This document shows, one piece after another, positions 37,104 through 45,498 of a stretch of 64,000 nt of DNA. Under the pieces are notes generated by a model that made no database searches, had not been told where the DNA came from, and saw only the letters and a list, made by a program, of their open reading frames with translations. The stretch lies in NCBI GenBank assembly GCA_900473685.1, contig UCNE01000019.1, positions 1 through 64,000 of the forward strand. The letters run 5' to 3'. Numbering within the stretch: position 1 is the stretch's first letter; each line of letters opens with the position of its first letter. Made by a program: the position numbers and the translations under genes. The DNA comes from Hyphomicrobiales bacterium (GTDB lineage: Bacteria; Pseudomonadota; Alphaproteobacteria; Rhizobiales; Rhizobiaceae).

Positions 37104-37341
37104 TCTTTGCCGGGCCATATTCCCTCAGCGCATCCCGCCATCTGAGCCCATTACGATTGACGAAGATGATCCCGCTCAAAACCCGCCCATCGTCGACCCG
37201 CTCGCGGCCATGGCTCTTCGGAAAATAGGGCTGAAAACGCGCCATTTGCTCTCCGTCAGCCAGAACAAATCACGCATCATCCAAGCTCCTCACCGCGAGC
37301 CTGAATCACAGCCCTCAGACCAAATCAATGGGTCCTGACCC
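37104..37341 (-). mobile_element. 5' end of an IS5-family element, cut by the Tn3 element
   Basis: The outer end is GGGTCAGGACC (read from 37341 on the minus strand), matched by the copy at 39982. Inside, the minus strand encodes the start of an IS5/IS427-type transposase (MARFQPYFPKSHGRERVDDG, then RVLSGIIFVNRNGLRWRDA and LREYGPAKRG). The usual upstream residues MRDLFWLTE are present but one base out of frame. The gene stops where the Tn3 end begins. Confidence 0.75.
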
Positions 37342-38238
37342 TACGAATGCCCCTGCCGGGAACAGATGTTCAGCCATGAAATCAACGAACGCCCGCACTC
37401 TGGGCAACAGTTGCCGATTGGAAGGCCACAATATCCAGAAGGTACTGGACGAACCGGCCCATTCGTCCAACACCGTCACAAGTTCTCCACGATCGAGGGC
37501 CGCCTTGACCGCGAAGTCCGGCAGATAGGCGATACCGTGGCCCTGGATGGCCATATGCCGCAGCGTCTCAAGGTGGTTGCTCGTCATGCTTGCCGCTGGG
37601 CGCATGTCGGCGTCCTCGCCGCCGCGCCGCAAACGCCATTTCTCCAGCAGACCGGTGCTTGGGACGCGATGCAGCAGACAAGCGTGCCGGGCGATGTCCT
37701 CGGGTTGTTCGGGCATGTCGTGCTGCTCGAAATAGCGTGGTGCGCCCACGCAGACAAAGCGGCTGATACCCAGGCGCTTACTCATCAGTCGGGAGTCGCT
37801 CAATTCTCCAGTGCGCACCACCACATCGAATCCTTCGTCGACGACATCCACCAAGCGGTCGCTGAAATCCAGGTCGAGTTCGATTTGCGGATAGTGGCTG
37901 GCAAAAGCCGACAACACCGGCCACATCAACCCGCTGACCAGAGGCAGACTTACCCGCAATCGGCCTTGCGGGGTCGCCGTCGTGCTGGCCAACTCATTCT
38001 CGGCCGCAGCGATCTCCGCAAGGATGCGCCGGCAACGGTCGAGGAACAGCGTGCCTTCCGCTGTGAGGCTCACGCTGCGGGTACTGCGCTGAAACAGGCG
38101 CACGCCTAGCTTCTGCTCCAGCCGGGCCACGCCCTTGCTAACCGCCGACGCGGAGATACCCAACCGCTGTCCCGCTGCCGCGAAGCTGCGCAATTCGGCC
38201 ACCTGCACAAAGATCGTCATGCCGCTGTGGCTATCCAT
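37315..38238 (-). CDS. LysR-family transcriptional regulator
   Basis: The 307-residue protein has the LysR winged helix (MTIFVQVAELRSFAAAGQRL, then GISASAVSKGVARLEQKLG, about residues 7-47) and a CrgA-type effector domain (RLRVSLPLVSGLMWPVLSAF near 93). It starts at ATG 38238 after GGAGGG. Its last eight or so residues (GSGPIDLV) and stop codon are encoded by the end of the IS5 fragment, so the native C-terminus was trimmed. It is divergent from an MFS exporter gene, with a 9-bp inverted repeat between them, and probably controls that gene. Confidence 0.9.
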   Translation of the reverse strand: MDSHSGMTIFVQVAELRSFAAAGQRLGISASAVSKGVARLEQKLGVRLFQRSTRSVSLTAEGTLFLDRCRRILAEIAAAENELASTTATPQGRLRVSLPLVSGLMWPVLSAFASHYPQIELDLDFSDRLVDVVDEGFDVVVRTGELSDSRLMSKRLGISRFVCVGAPRYFEQHDMPEQPEDIARHACLLHRVPSTGLLEKWRLRRGGEDADMRPAASMTSNHLETLRHMAIQGHGIAYLPDFAVKAALDRGELVTVLDEWAGSSSTFWILWPSNRQLLPRVRAFVDFMAEHLFPAGAFVGSGPIDLV

Positions 38239-38251
38239 TTCACCCTCCAAT

Positions 38252-38277
38252 TGATGATCAATCAGTCATGATCATCA
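38252..38277. promoter_or_regulatory. Inverted repeat in the LysR/MFS divergent promoter
   Basis: TGATGATCA (38252-38260) and TGATCATCA (38269-38277) are exact inverted copies separated by 8 bases, 14 bases before the lysR start. Position and symmetry fit a LysR-type operator. Confidence 0.55.
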
Positions 38278-38430
38278 TGATATTTGCTCTATTTTTCCAT
38301 GAATAGTTCCTTTGTATCATCAGTTATTCAATAGAGCCTTCGCGGCATTGCCGCTACAGCCATGAATCCGAGGACGTAAGTCACTCTCGGCGGAAACCGG
38401 GAGTGACGCGCCATCTTTAAGGGATACCCG

Positions 38431-39966
38431 ATGAGTACCACCACCACCGAACCTGCGTCGGACGCGAGGGTTTATAAGACCCCGTTGATCGTGACCGGTT
38501 GCCTGACAGCTGCCGTCATTCCGTTGAGCATCGCCGGCCCCGCTGTGGTCGTCCCCTCGATCAACCAGGCACTTGGCGGCAGCGCGGTCGAGCTGACCTG
38601 GATCATCAACGCCTACATCCTGACCTACGGCAGTGCGACACTGGCCGCAGGCAGCCTGGCTGATACCTATGGGCGCAAGCGGGTCTGGCTGTCTGGCATG
38701 TTGTTGTTCGCCTTGATAACGGCGGCCATTCCCTTCATGCAGTCCGTGTTCTGGATCGACATCCTGCGGCTCATTCAGGGCCTGGGCGCCGCAGCAGCCT
38801 TTGCGGGCGCGATGGCTGCGCTGACACAAGAGTTCGATGGACACGCCCGCACGCGCGTATTCAGCCTGATCGGTACGACTTTCGGCGCTGGAGCGGCATT
38901 CGGCCCATTTATGGCTGGACTGCTGATCGACACCCTGGGATGGCAATGGGTGTTCTTTCTGCCGGCGCTGGTCGCCTTGCTGGCAGCCGCACTCATTGCA
39001 CCATTTGCCCGCGAGACACGCGACCCCGACGCCACGGGACTGGACTGGCCCGGCGCCATCAGCTTTACCACCGGTCTGGCCGTGCTGACCTACGGCATCA
39101 TTCTTGCCCCCGAGCGAGGTTGGAGCCATGCCTGGGTACTGGCTTGCCTGGCGAGCGCCCTCATGTTGCTGGCCGCCTTTGTCGTCATCGAACGCCGGCA
39201 GACCAAGCCCATGCTAGACCTGTCCCTGTTCGCCAATGCCCGGTTCATCGGAGTGCAGGTGCTGGCGATTGCGCCGGCCTATGCGTACATCGTGCTGCTG
39301 GTCATGCTGCCAGCCCGATTCATCGGGGTCGAAGGATATAGCGCACTGGCAGCCGGGCAGATGATGATTGCGCTGTCCGCGCCACTACTGGTGGTGCCCT
39401 TCATTGCCGGCGTGCTGGCGCGCTGGATCAACGTCGGTGTGCTGTCTGGCATCGGCCTCGCCATTGCGGCAGCCGGACTGGCCTGGTTGGGTTTGACGCT
39501 ATCCGGCGGTGCGCAAAGCGCACGTTTGCCGGCGATGCTGGTGATTGGCATTGGCATCGGCCTGCCCTGGGGGTTGATGGATGGTTTGGCCGTTAGCGTT
39601 GTTCCCAAGGAACGGGCGGGCATGGCTGCGGGAATCTTCAATGCGGTACGCCTGGCCGGCGACGGGATGGCCATTGCCGCCGTGGGGGCCATGATGTCCG
39701 CCAACATTCTCTCTGGACTGGTGACTTCAGTGCCGAATGGCGCATCAGGGAAAATGGCGAATGCAGACTTGGTCGAAGCATCGAACCGGTTGGCAATGAG
39801 TGATCTACAGAATGCCCTGGTGCATTTGCCGACGGCTGGACGGTCGCTGCTGTTGCAGGCATATGAAGGCGCATTCCGTTTTCAGCTTCTTGTCCTGGCG
39901 GGTGCTGCGACAGCGACGGCGATCCTGGTGCTCGTGCTGTTGGGAAGGGTAAGACGGCATGACTGA
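38431..39966 (+). CDS. MFS drug efflux transporter, DHA2 (14-helix) type
   Basis: The 511-residue protein has about 14 hydrophobic segments and the DHA2 hallmarks: LGGSAVELTWIINAYILTYG near residue 50, motif A GSLADTYGRKRVW near 75, and the motif C-like FGAGAAFGPFMAGLL near 150. Such transporters expel cationic drugs, antiseptics or toxic metabolites with proton antiport. The start follows AAGGGATACCCG. It is divergent from the LysR gene and ends 15 nt before an IS5 end. It forms a two-gene module bounded on both sides by IS5 sequence. Confidence 0.92.
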   Translation: MSTTTTEPASDARVYKTPLIVTGCLTAAVIPLSIAGPAVVVPSINQALGGSAVELTWIINAYILTYGSATLAAGSLADTYGRKRVWLSGMLLFALITAAIPFMQSVFWIDILRLIQGLGAAAAFAGAMAALTQEFDGHARTRVFSLIGTTFGAGAAFGPFMAGLLIDTLGWQWVFFLPALVALLAAALIAPFARETRDPDATGLDWPGAISFTTGLAVLTYGIILAPERGWSHAWVLACLASALMLLAAFVVIERRQTKPMLDLSLFANARFIGVQVLAIAPAYAYIVLLVMLPARFIGVEGYSALAAGQMMIALSAPLLVVPFIAGVLARWINVGVLSGIGLAIAAAGLAWLGLTLSGGAQSARLPAMLVIGIGIGLPWGLMDGLAVSVVPKERAGMAAGIFNAVRLAGDGMAIAAVGAMMSANILSGLVTSVPNGASGKMANADLVEASNRLAMSDLQNALVHLPTAGRSLLLQAYEGAFRFQLLVLAGAATATAILVLVLLGRVRRHD

Positions 39967-39981
39967 CCGCGATGGAATTTA

Positions 39982-40051
39982 GGGTCAGGACTCATTGATC
40001 AGAGCCGGAAGATGACGGTAGCAGCGAGTGCCACGGCGGAGAAGAAGGCCT
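39982..40051 (-). mobile_element. 3' end of a second IS5-family copy
   Basis: The end GGGTCAGGAC (39982-39991) repeats that of the left IS5 fragment in inverted orientation. The minus strand reads AFFSAVALAATVIFRL then stop, the usual C-terminus of IS5/IS427 transposases. The rest is lost at the junction with the IS6 element. Both IS5 copies run in the same direction. Confidence 0.7.
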
Positions 40052-40596
40052 GGCATCGTAAACTTAAGGGACGGCGGTCAAGAATCTCGGCTGCCGCTTT
40101 CGCTTTATGCGGCGTTCAGGCGTGCGATCTCGTTCCACATCTGCATGGCGGCGGTTCTCAGTCGCGATGATGGTCGGACGGAATATCATGGCGTGGGGTG
40201 TGAAAGAGGTTGGCGACCGGGTCATGAATGGAGACGAAACGCTGGAGATGTCGGGTTGACTTGAAACCCTTCATGATCCGTTCTCGTCGTCGTGTCGGCT
40301 GATGGGAAGTCTCCGCCCGATTGTTTAATCCTTTGTGCGAACGATGTTCGACGCCGGGCATGATGTCGCGCTTTGCCGCGCCGTAGGATCGAAGTTTATC
40401 AGTGATCGTGACGCGCGGCGCACGCCCTTGTCCTTTCAGAAGCTTTCGCATCAGACGTCTGGCAGCCTTGGTATTACGGCGGCTCTGCATCAGCACGTCG
40501 AAAACGAAGCCATCCTGATCGACAGCTCGCCACAGCCAGTGTTTCTTGCCGCCAGATCGCCTATCTCCCTCGACAGCCCGTTAAGTTTACGATGCC
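40052..40596 (-). mobile_element. Internally deleted IS6-family element
   Basis: GGCATCGTAAACTTAA (40052-40067) at one end and its complement TTAAGTTTACGATGCC (40581-40596) at the other are terminal inverted repeats. The spacing of 545 bp is short for IS6 elements (about 800 bp). The transposase N-terminus is missing just inside the right end. Flanking 8-mers (GAAGGCCT and GTAGCAAG) differ, so no target duplication is kept. Confidence 0.75.
40158..40559 (-). pseudogene. IS6-family transposase, N-terminus deleted
   Basis: The minus strand reads SGGKKHWLWRAVDQDGFVFD, MQSRRNTKAARRLMRKLLKG, VTITDKLRSYGAAKRDIMPG and HRSHKGLNNRAETSHQPTRR, the C-terminal two-thirds of an IS6 DDE transposase. It includes the second Asp region (ITDKLRSY) and the Glu (NRAETSHQ). 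About 100 N-terminal residues, including the DNA-binding helix-turn-helix, are absent, so it cannot move by itself. Confidence 0.8.
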
Positions 40597-40663
40597 GTAG
40601 CAAGTCCAGAAAGCTATCTGTACTTCACCCGTGAGATATCATCGGCATGGCGATGCGGGAGAT

Positions 40664-42040
40664 TCAAATTATTGTCGTTGAAAGGGCGGGCTCCTGCGCA
40701 AGGAGATCGACCAGAAGCGAAAGGCTACGCGTCAATTCCTTCATCGTTGCTGGAGCCCCTAATCCAAGTCTTACTGCTTCCGGAGGTCGTGACAGCGCAA
40801 AAGCGTCGCTTGAAACGATACCGACTCCCACAGAGCGAAGCGCCGAAACCAGTTCGCCTCTCGACCATGGTTTCGGTACAGCAAGCCAGACGTGGAACCC
40901 ACCAGGGGAAACTTCAACCTCGTAAGGCAACATCGCCTTCATGGCCTGAACTCTGGCCGCAGTTTCCTGAATGATTGCTTGGCAGACCGCATCCGCTACC
41001 CCACTCTCGATCCAACGTGATGCAGTCGCACTGGTAAGAGGTGAAACCAGCGAGGCGGACGCACGGATGGCGCTAGCGACCCTTGGACTACGCCCGTTGG
41101 GCACCGCGACGTAGGCGACCCGCAAGGCTGGAGACAAACACTTGGACAAACTGGCCACATGATAGACAATCTCCGGCGCGAGCACAGCGAGTGGCGCGGG
41201 CGCATCAGAAACCAAAGCACCGTAGGCATCATCTTCGATAATAGGAACGTTGTACGTGCGCCCCAACTCCACCAGCTCTAGGCGGCGGCCGTGCGGCATC
41301 GTACGGGACGTAGGGTTATGGAGCGTCGGCATGCAATAGAGAGCTTTTGGCTTTGTTTTTTGGCAGGCCTTCGCGAATGCCTCTGGAAGCAAGCCCTGTT
41401 CGTCCATTTCCAGCGGCAGCAACTTGAGCTTCAAATGCGAAGCTACCGAGCGGAAGCCTGGATAAGTCAGTTCTTCGGCACAAACCGTATCCCCCGGTTC
41501 CGCGAGAACGCTCAATATGGCGTGCAGACCGCCCTGAGCGCCCGCCGTAATCAGGATTCGGTCTGCAGAAACGTCGGGGAGACGTTTCCTAAGCCACGAT
41601 GTTGCAGTCATCCGGTCCCGCATGATCCCGCCAGGCTCCTGGTACCGCATCAAAAGATCAAGTCCTTCGGCTTCAAGGTCTTTCGTTGCGTCCCAGATCC
41701 GGCGCGTGAGTGCTGTGTTATCGAAACGCGGCGGCAGGTTCATGCTCATGTCGACCAAACCGGAAGGCTGTGGGCTGGACAATCGGCTCGGTCGCGTTCT
41801 GACATATGTGCCTTGGCCAACCCTTCCTTCTACCAGTCCTCGGCTTCGAGCTTCGGCATAGGCGCGGCTCACCGTCGTGAAGTCAATGTCGAGATCGCCA
41901 GCTAGCCTGCGCTGCGTCGGAAGCCGAGCACCCTCCGCCAGCCGCCCGCTTGCAATATCCGTCGCAAGTGCGTCAGCGATTGCCAGGTAGATGGGGCTAT
42001 CCTTTGTGTCTAGTCTTGGCGTCCATGATGTCGCAACCAT
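40664..42040 (-). CDS. MocR-type regulator (GntR helix-turn-helix fused to aminotransferase domain)
   Basis: The 458-residue protein has an N-terminal GntR winged helix (PIYLAIADALATDIASGRLA, LPTQRRLAGDLDIDFTTVSR, about 15-75) and a fold-type I aminotransferase domain. The latter has YCMPTLHNPTSRTMP, EDDAYGAL and the pyridoxal-phosphate lysine motif SLSKCLSPALRVAYV. MocR proteins use PLP to sense amino acids or vitamers and usually act on adjacent divergent genes. The divergent neighbour here is the DUF983 gene at 42371. The 330-nt gap between them should carry the operators. Confidence 0.92.
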   Translation of the reverse strand: MVATSWTPRLDTKDSPIYLAIADALATDIASGRLAEGARLPTQRRLAGDLDIDFTTVSRAYAEARSRGLVEGRVGQGTYVRTRPSRLSSPQPSGLVDMSMNLPPRFDNTALTRRIWDATKDLEAEGLDLLMRYQEPGGIMRDRMTATSWLRKRLPDVSADRILITAGAQGGLHAILSVLAEPGDTVCAEELTYPGFRSVASHLKLKLLPLEMDEQGLLPEAFAKACQKTKPKALYCMPTLHNPTSRTMPHGRRLELVELGRTYNVPIIEDDAYGALVSDAPAPLAVLAPEIVYHVASLSKCLSPALRVAYVAVPNGRSPRVASAIRASASLVSPLTSATASRWIESGVADAVCQAIIQETAARVQAMKAMLPYEVEVSPGGFHVWLAVPKPWSRGELVSALRSVGVGIVSSDAFALSRPPEAVRLGLGAPATMKELTRSLSLLVDLLAQEPALSTTII

Positions 42041-42370
42041 TGGAAGTCCTATAGTATTTGATTTGCTGATTGTATGGACATTATCTGGAAGTGTCTCGCA
42101 GCTGCTGTCAAGCCAGACATAGCATCTGTAAAGCGTGACACCTTACCGCCCAGATTTCGCTGATCTATCCAAGCTTCAGGACTTGGCACTTACCGCGGAG
42201 ACCTTCTGGGGGTCAAGCTGGCCAAGCTTTTTAAATAGCAGGGAACCTGCGGTCGCAGCAAGGGTTCAGCCCATGGAGGTTGTATGTGCGGCATTTTGTA
42301 ATCTTTCTGGATTGATTGCATTAATGTATGTATTGATAGTGCATATAATCTAAAATTGAAAGGAAAGACG
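42041..42370. promoter_or_regulatory. Divergent promoter region between mocR-type and DUF983 genes
   Basis: The region holds no gene. Close to the regulator start lies GATTGTATGGACATTAT (42069-42085), and close to the DUF983 start lies ATTGATTGCATTAATGTATG (42312-42331). The latter resembles ATTGATTGGATAATGTATG upstream of the second DUF983 gene, suggesting a shared regulator. Confidence 0.4.
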
Positions 42371-42787
42371 ATGGCAAGTGAATGGCCTCCGCTGCCGCCA
42401 ATTCGGACTGGCATTAAAGGTCTTTGCCCACGGTGTGGGCAGGGTCATATCTTTGATGGGTTTCTTTCTCTGAAGCCCAGATGTGATGCATGTGGCCTGG
42501 ATTATTCCTTTGCCGATCCCGCCGATGGGCCAGCCTTCTTCGTTATATGTTTTACATGCATTCCTGCTGTCGCAGTCGCCTGCTATATCGAGGTGGCTTA
42601 CACGCCTCCCATCTGGGTACATCTTCTTACATCGGTACCTTTGGTCTTGGCCGCCTGTCTTCTACCTCTGCGCCCGCTCAAAGGCTGGTTAGTCAACAGC
42701 CAGTATTTCTACAAAGCCGAGGAAGGGAAAATCGACTGGGAGTTCCGTCGGCAGGGAAGCGGAACGAGCGAACGAGACCCGATCTGA
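42371..42787 (+). CDS. DUF983 family membrane protein with zinc-ribbon
   Basis: The 138-residue protein begins MASEWPPLPPIRTGIKGLCP after AAAGGAAAG. The N-terminus has a zinc-ribbon of two Cys pairs (CPRC near 19-22 and CDAC near 39-42) with GHIFDGFLSLKPRC between. Two membrane helices follow (FFVICFTCIPAVAVACYIEV and VHLLTSVPLVLAACLLPL) with a cytoplasmic end rich in charged residues. This is the typical DUF983 layout in alphaproteobacteria. The role is unknown. A shorter relative lies at 43153. Confidence 0.85.
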   Translation: MASEWPPLPPIRTGIKGLCPRCGQGHIFDGFLSLKPRCDACGLDYSFADPADGPAFFVICFTCIPAVAVACYIEVAYTPPIWVHLLTSVPLVLAACLLPLRPLKGWLVNSQYFYKAEEGKIDWEFRRQGSGTSERDPI

Positions 42788-43096
42788 TCTTGTAAGAGTT
42801 CAAGCGCGATGAGGATTGCAACATGAGCTTTTTTGGGCTTCGAGGCTAGAATACGATCTTCGCTTCGCAATGGGTGTCGTCTCCGGAATTGTGATGTCCT
42901 GCCAGTTCGACACTAGTTGGTCGGCTGGCGCATGACTGACGCCTTACGCCCTGGTGAATAGTTTGCAGTCACCAGTCTGATCCAGCTGAACACCAGTGAG
43001 AACCGGCAAACGGTCGCTCGAATGCGTGGGCCGGACCTTGCATCGGTCAATCTGACGATAACCACCAACCCTGCGACAATTTGAATTGTGGGCGAC
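42788..43096. other. Intergenic region without a recognised gene
   Basis: Only short frames without family motifs or ribosome binding sites were seen. The 3' side leads to the inverted repeat before the second DUF983 gene. Confidence 0.4.
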
Positions 43097-43135
43097 ATTG
43101 ATTGGATAATGTATGCACAATAGCATCCAATCAAT
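43097..43135. promoter_or_regulatory. 11-bp inverted repeat before the second DUF983 gene
   Basis: ATTGATTGGAT (43097-43107) and ATCCAATCAAT (43125-43135) are exact inverted repeats 17 bases apart, ending 17 bases before the start codon. The left arm with its flank resembles a sequence before the first DUF983 gene. Confidence 0.55.
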
Positions 43136-43152
43136 TCTAGGAAGCTGCAACA

Positions 43153-43533
43153 ATGACTGACAAATCGCCTCTGCTGTCGCCGAGCAAAAGAGGGTTGGGA
43201 CGTGGCCTCGAAAACGCCTCCGCCAAGCCAACTAATCGTCTGGCGTTCTTTCTAATCTGCTTCATTTGCTTAACAGGCGTGGCGCTGGCGTGCCGAATCC
43301 AAGTTGCTTATGCGCCCTCTATCTGGGCGCACCTCTTCATCGCACTCCCACCCGTGCTTCTGGCTTGTCTTCTGCCCATTTGGTTGTTGAAAGGCTGGCT
43401 TATAAGGAGCCGGCCTTGCTTTGAGGCGGAAGAGCGAAAAAACAACCGCGACTACGCTCAATCGAAGCCTCGCAATGGCACACCGAACGCGGTTAACATT
43501 AACATCTGCAATCGCACACGAGTTCCGAATTGA
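43153..43533 (+). CDS. DUF983-like membrane protein lacking the zinc-ribbon
   Basis: The 126-residue protein aligns with the DUF983 protein at 42371 through its membrane part: FFLICFICLTGVALACRIQV, WAHLFIALPPVLLACLLPIW and LLKGWLIRSRPCFEAEE against the corresponding segments. The N-terminal Cys-pair region is absent and replaced by an unrelated basic stretch (MTDKSPLLSPSKRGLGRGLE). It is probably a diverged duplicate. A changed C-terminus after about residue 95 has no match, so decay is possible. Confidence 0.6.
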   Translation: MTDKSPLLSPSKRGLGRGLENASAKPTNRLAFFLICFICLTGVALACRIQVAYAPSIWAHLFIALPPVLLACLLPIWLLKGWLIRSRPCFEAEERKNNRDYAQSKPRNGTPNAVNINICNRTRVPN

Positions 43534-43763
43534 GAACACTTTGACGCTCGGGGTCGGAGGCCGAGGGCTTCGGTTACCCAGTCCGGTCGTCACCTCATAC
43601 AGCTCATGTCGGCAGTTGCTTAGTTTAAACAAACTATTGAGGCGAACAGGTCAATCGTTATTCGAACCCACAAGTAGCCACCTGCCGTTACATCTAAACA
43701 TTGCTACGTTTGCCTAAGTTGAAATCATAACGCGCGTAGCTCATACACTTGAGAGCCTTCATT

Positions 43764-43991
43764 ATGGATTGGGTACCTATTGCCTTCGGTACGTTCAAAG
43801 CCCTCGGATTGGGCGCGGGCATGTTCTTCGCGATCAAGTGGCACTACGACCAAGGGGGGAAGGAGGAAAGGCGAGCTGCGCTACGCGCGAGCGGGATGAT
43901 TGCTGCAGCCTTCCTTTTGGCAGTTTTGGCAGTAGGGCTGTTAGCGTTCGTCCTTAGCAGGATGCTTGGTTTGGACCTGAGTTACCCGTGA
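43764..43991 (+). CDS. Small two-helix membrane protein, hypothetical
   Basis: The 75-residue protein reads MDWVPIAFGTFKALGLGAGM, then FFAIKWHYDQGGKEERRAAL, with one membrane segment near residues 5-25 and a second near 48-70 (AAAFLLAVLAVGLLAFVL). The loop is charged. The preceding GAGAG offers a weak ribosome binding site. An in-frame upstream start (43749) is less likely. No family recognised; it may be a partner of the neighbouring DUF983 proteins, but only proximity supports that. Confidence 0.55.
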   Translation: MDWVPIAFGTFKALGLGAGMFFAIKWHYDQGGKEERRAALRASGMIAAAFLLAVLAVGLLAFVLSRMLGLDLSYP

Positions 43992-44747
43992 TGGCATCAC
44001 GTTCTCAGTTTTGGCTACGCCGTGCACCGGCAAGGAGATAACATTGGCTTCATCTGAACTTCCTTCCGTCGGTTCCTTCAGCTGGCAAGTCGTTTGCCCA
44101 GGACACCTGTGATTAGGTGTTGAAGTTAGACTCCTTTCGGCACGGAAGAATGATCCTGGTCTGGCTAGATTAATATGCTGACCAATTTGAGTTTCTTCTG
44201 TGTGGCTGGGGTCAGCGGTCGGTGCTGATGGTGGGGTTAAACATCACGCCGAAACACAGTCGTGACTTGCCATGAAGCTATTGCGTGAGCGGCCGGACGG
44301 TGGGATTCGTGGAGGCGTGGCCTTACTACGAATGGCAGCAATGAGGTCATTTCCGGAATAGCAGGTTTCGGGCGAGGTGATGAAAGCCAGAATTGAACGA
44401 CGAGAGTCGTGAGGCGCGGTGTCCTGAGCGAACGGGAAGCCCCGCCGACCGAACTTCACGTGACACGCGATCTACTCGACGGGCGTGCCATCAGGGAAGG
44501 GGGCAGGCCGTGGCTCACTTCATGAATTGTGGGGTGCACCGGGTTTACCGGCGCTGCCTCTCCAGATGTCATCGAGGCGAACGATGATGGCGACAAATCC
44601 TGTCATGCCCGGCGTAGTCGATCGCATAGATTGGAATACGTGTTACCCACAACAGGGCTTTGGGAACCGGCAGGTCGACTCTTGAAGTCGTGAAATCGGG
44701 AGCGAAGCCGAGGCTTTAGACGATCCGCGACCGCCTGAGGCCAGGAC
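43992..44747. other. 756-bp stretch without a supported gene; possible structured RNA remnant
   Basis: No frame has a ribosome binding site and family motif. The part from about 44283 (GTGAGCGGCC) to 44747 has features reminiscent of the 5' non-coding domains of a group II intron, including short GC-rich hairpins such as CCGG GTTTA CCGG (44539-44551), but no reverse transcriptase is present. The comparison is weak. Confidence 0.3.
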
Positions 44748-45389
44748 CTAACGATGAAAAGTGACGTGGATCGTGCCGCTTTCGGCCGTTTCTGATTTGA
44801 CCGTGTAGCCGGCCTCCAGGCCGCGCACATCGTCCCATAGGCGTATGCCACGTCCTAGCAGAATGGGAACAATGGCGACATGCAAGCGGTCCACAAGTCC
44901 GGCCTTTAGATAATCGCGAACCATCGTTGGCCCGCCACCTATCCGTACATCCTTGCCGTTTGCGGCTTTTACGGCCTGCTGCAGCGCATCAACCGGGTTA
45001 GCGGCGAGGAAGTGGAACGTGGTGCCTCCAGCCATTTCGATCGAGGCGCGCGGTGTGTGCGTCAGGACGAAGACCGGGCATTTGAATGGCGGCTCATTGC
45101 CCCACCACCCTTTCCAGTTTGGATCATCAGGAAAGTTGTGCAGCCCGAACTTGCCGGCGCCCATGATTTCCGCGCCGATATTGTCGAAGTAATCCCTTGC
45201 ATAAGCGTCGTCCATGCCGGTGGTGCCTTTGCCGCTGGTGTCCTTGAACACACGCTCCCGGAACGTCCTCGTCGCGACATAAGCGCCGACTAGGCGCGAC
45301 CAGTCCTGGCCGAACGGATTGTCTGGCGTCTGGTCCGTCGTTGTTGCGAAGCCATCGAGCGAGATAACAAGGTCGACACGTACTGTCAT
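44748..45389 (-). CDS. RibD C-terminal domain (dihydrofolate reductase-like) protein
   Basis: The 213-residue protein starts MTVRVDLVISLDGFATTTDQ and has the RibD_C/DHFR-like fold marks: GAEIMGAGKFGLHNF, PVFVLTHTPRASIEM, and the NADPH-binding VRIGGGPTMVRDYLKAGLVD followed by LHVAIVPILLGRGIRLWDD. Stand-alone members are reductases of unknown substrate. It is divergent from an ArsR/SRPBCC pair. Two identical-type palindromes in the 109-nt gap suggest common control by the ArsR protein. Confidence 0.88.
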   Translation of the reverse strand: MTVRVDLVISLDGFATTTDQTPDNPFGQDWSRLVGAYVATRTFRERVFKDTSGKGTTGMDDAYARDYFDNIGAEIMGAGKFGLHNFPDDPNWKGWWGNEPPFKCPVFVLTHTPRASIEMAGGTTFHFLAANPVDALQQAVKAANGKDVRIGGGPTMVRDYLKAGLVDRLHVAIVPILLGRGIRLWDDVRGLEAGYTVKSETAESGTIHVTFHR

Positions 45390-45407
45390 TGAAGTACTCC
45401 CAAATAC

Positions 45408-45457
45408 TAAGGTATTTACCTTCCTAATTCAAACAAAACACTAAGGCAAGTGCCTTT
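45408..45457. promoter_or_regulatory. Two AAGG-N6-CCTT palindromes in a divergent promoter
   Basis: AAGGTATTTACCTT (45409-45422) and AAGGCAAGTGCCTT (45443-45456) are both perfect palindromes with 6-bp arms and a 2-bp centre. Their centres lie 34 bp apart between the RibD-like and arsR-type genes. They fit operators of the ArsR-type protein. Confidence 0.65.
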
Positions 45458-45498
45458 TTATCATTGACTGGCACACGCGATGGGCTTACCGAGTTGGT

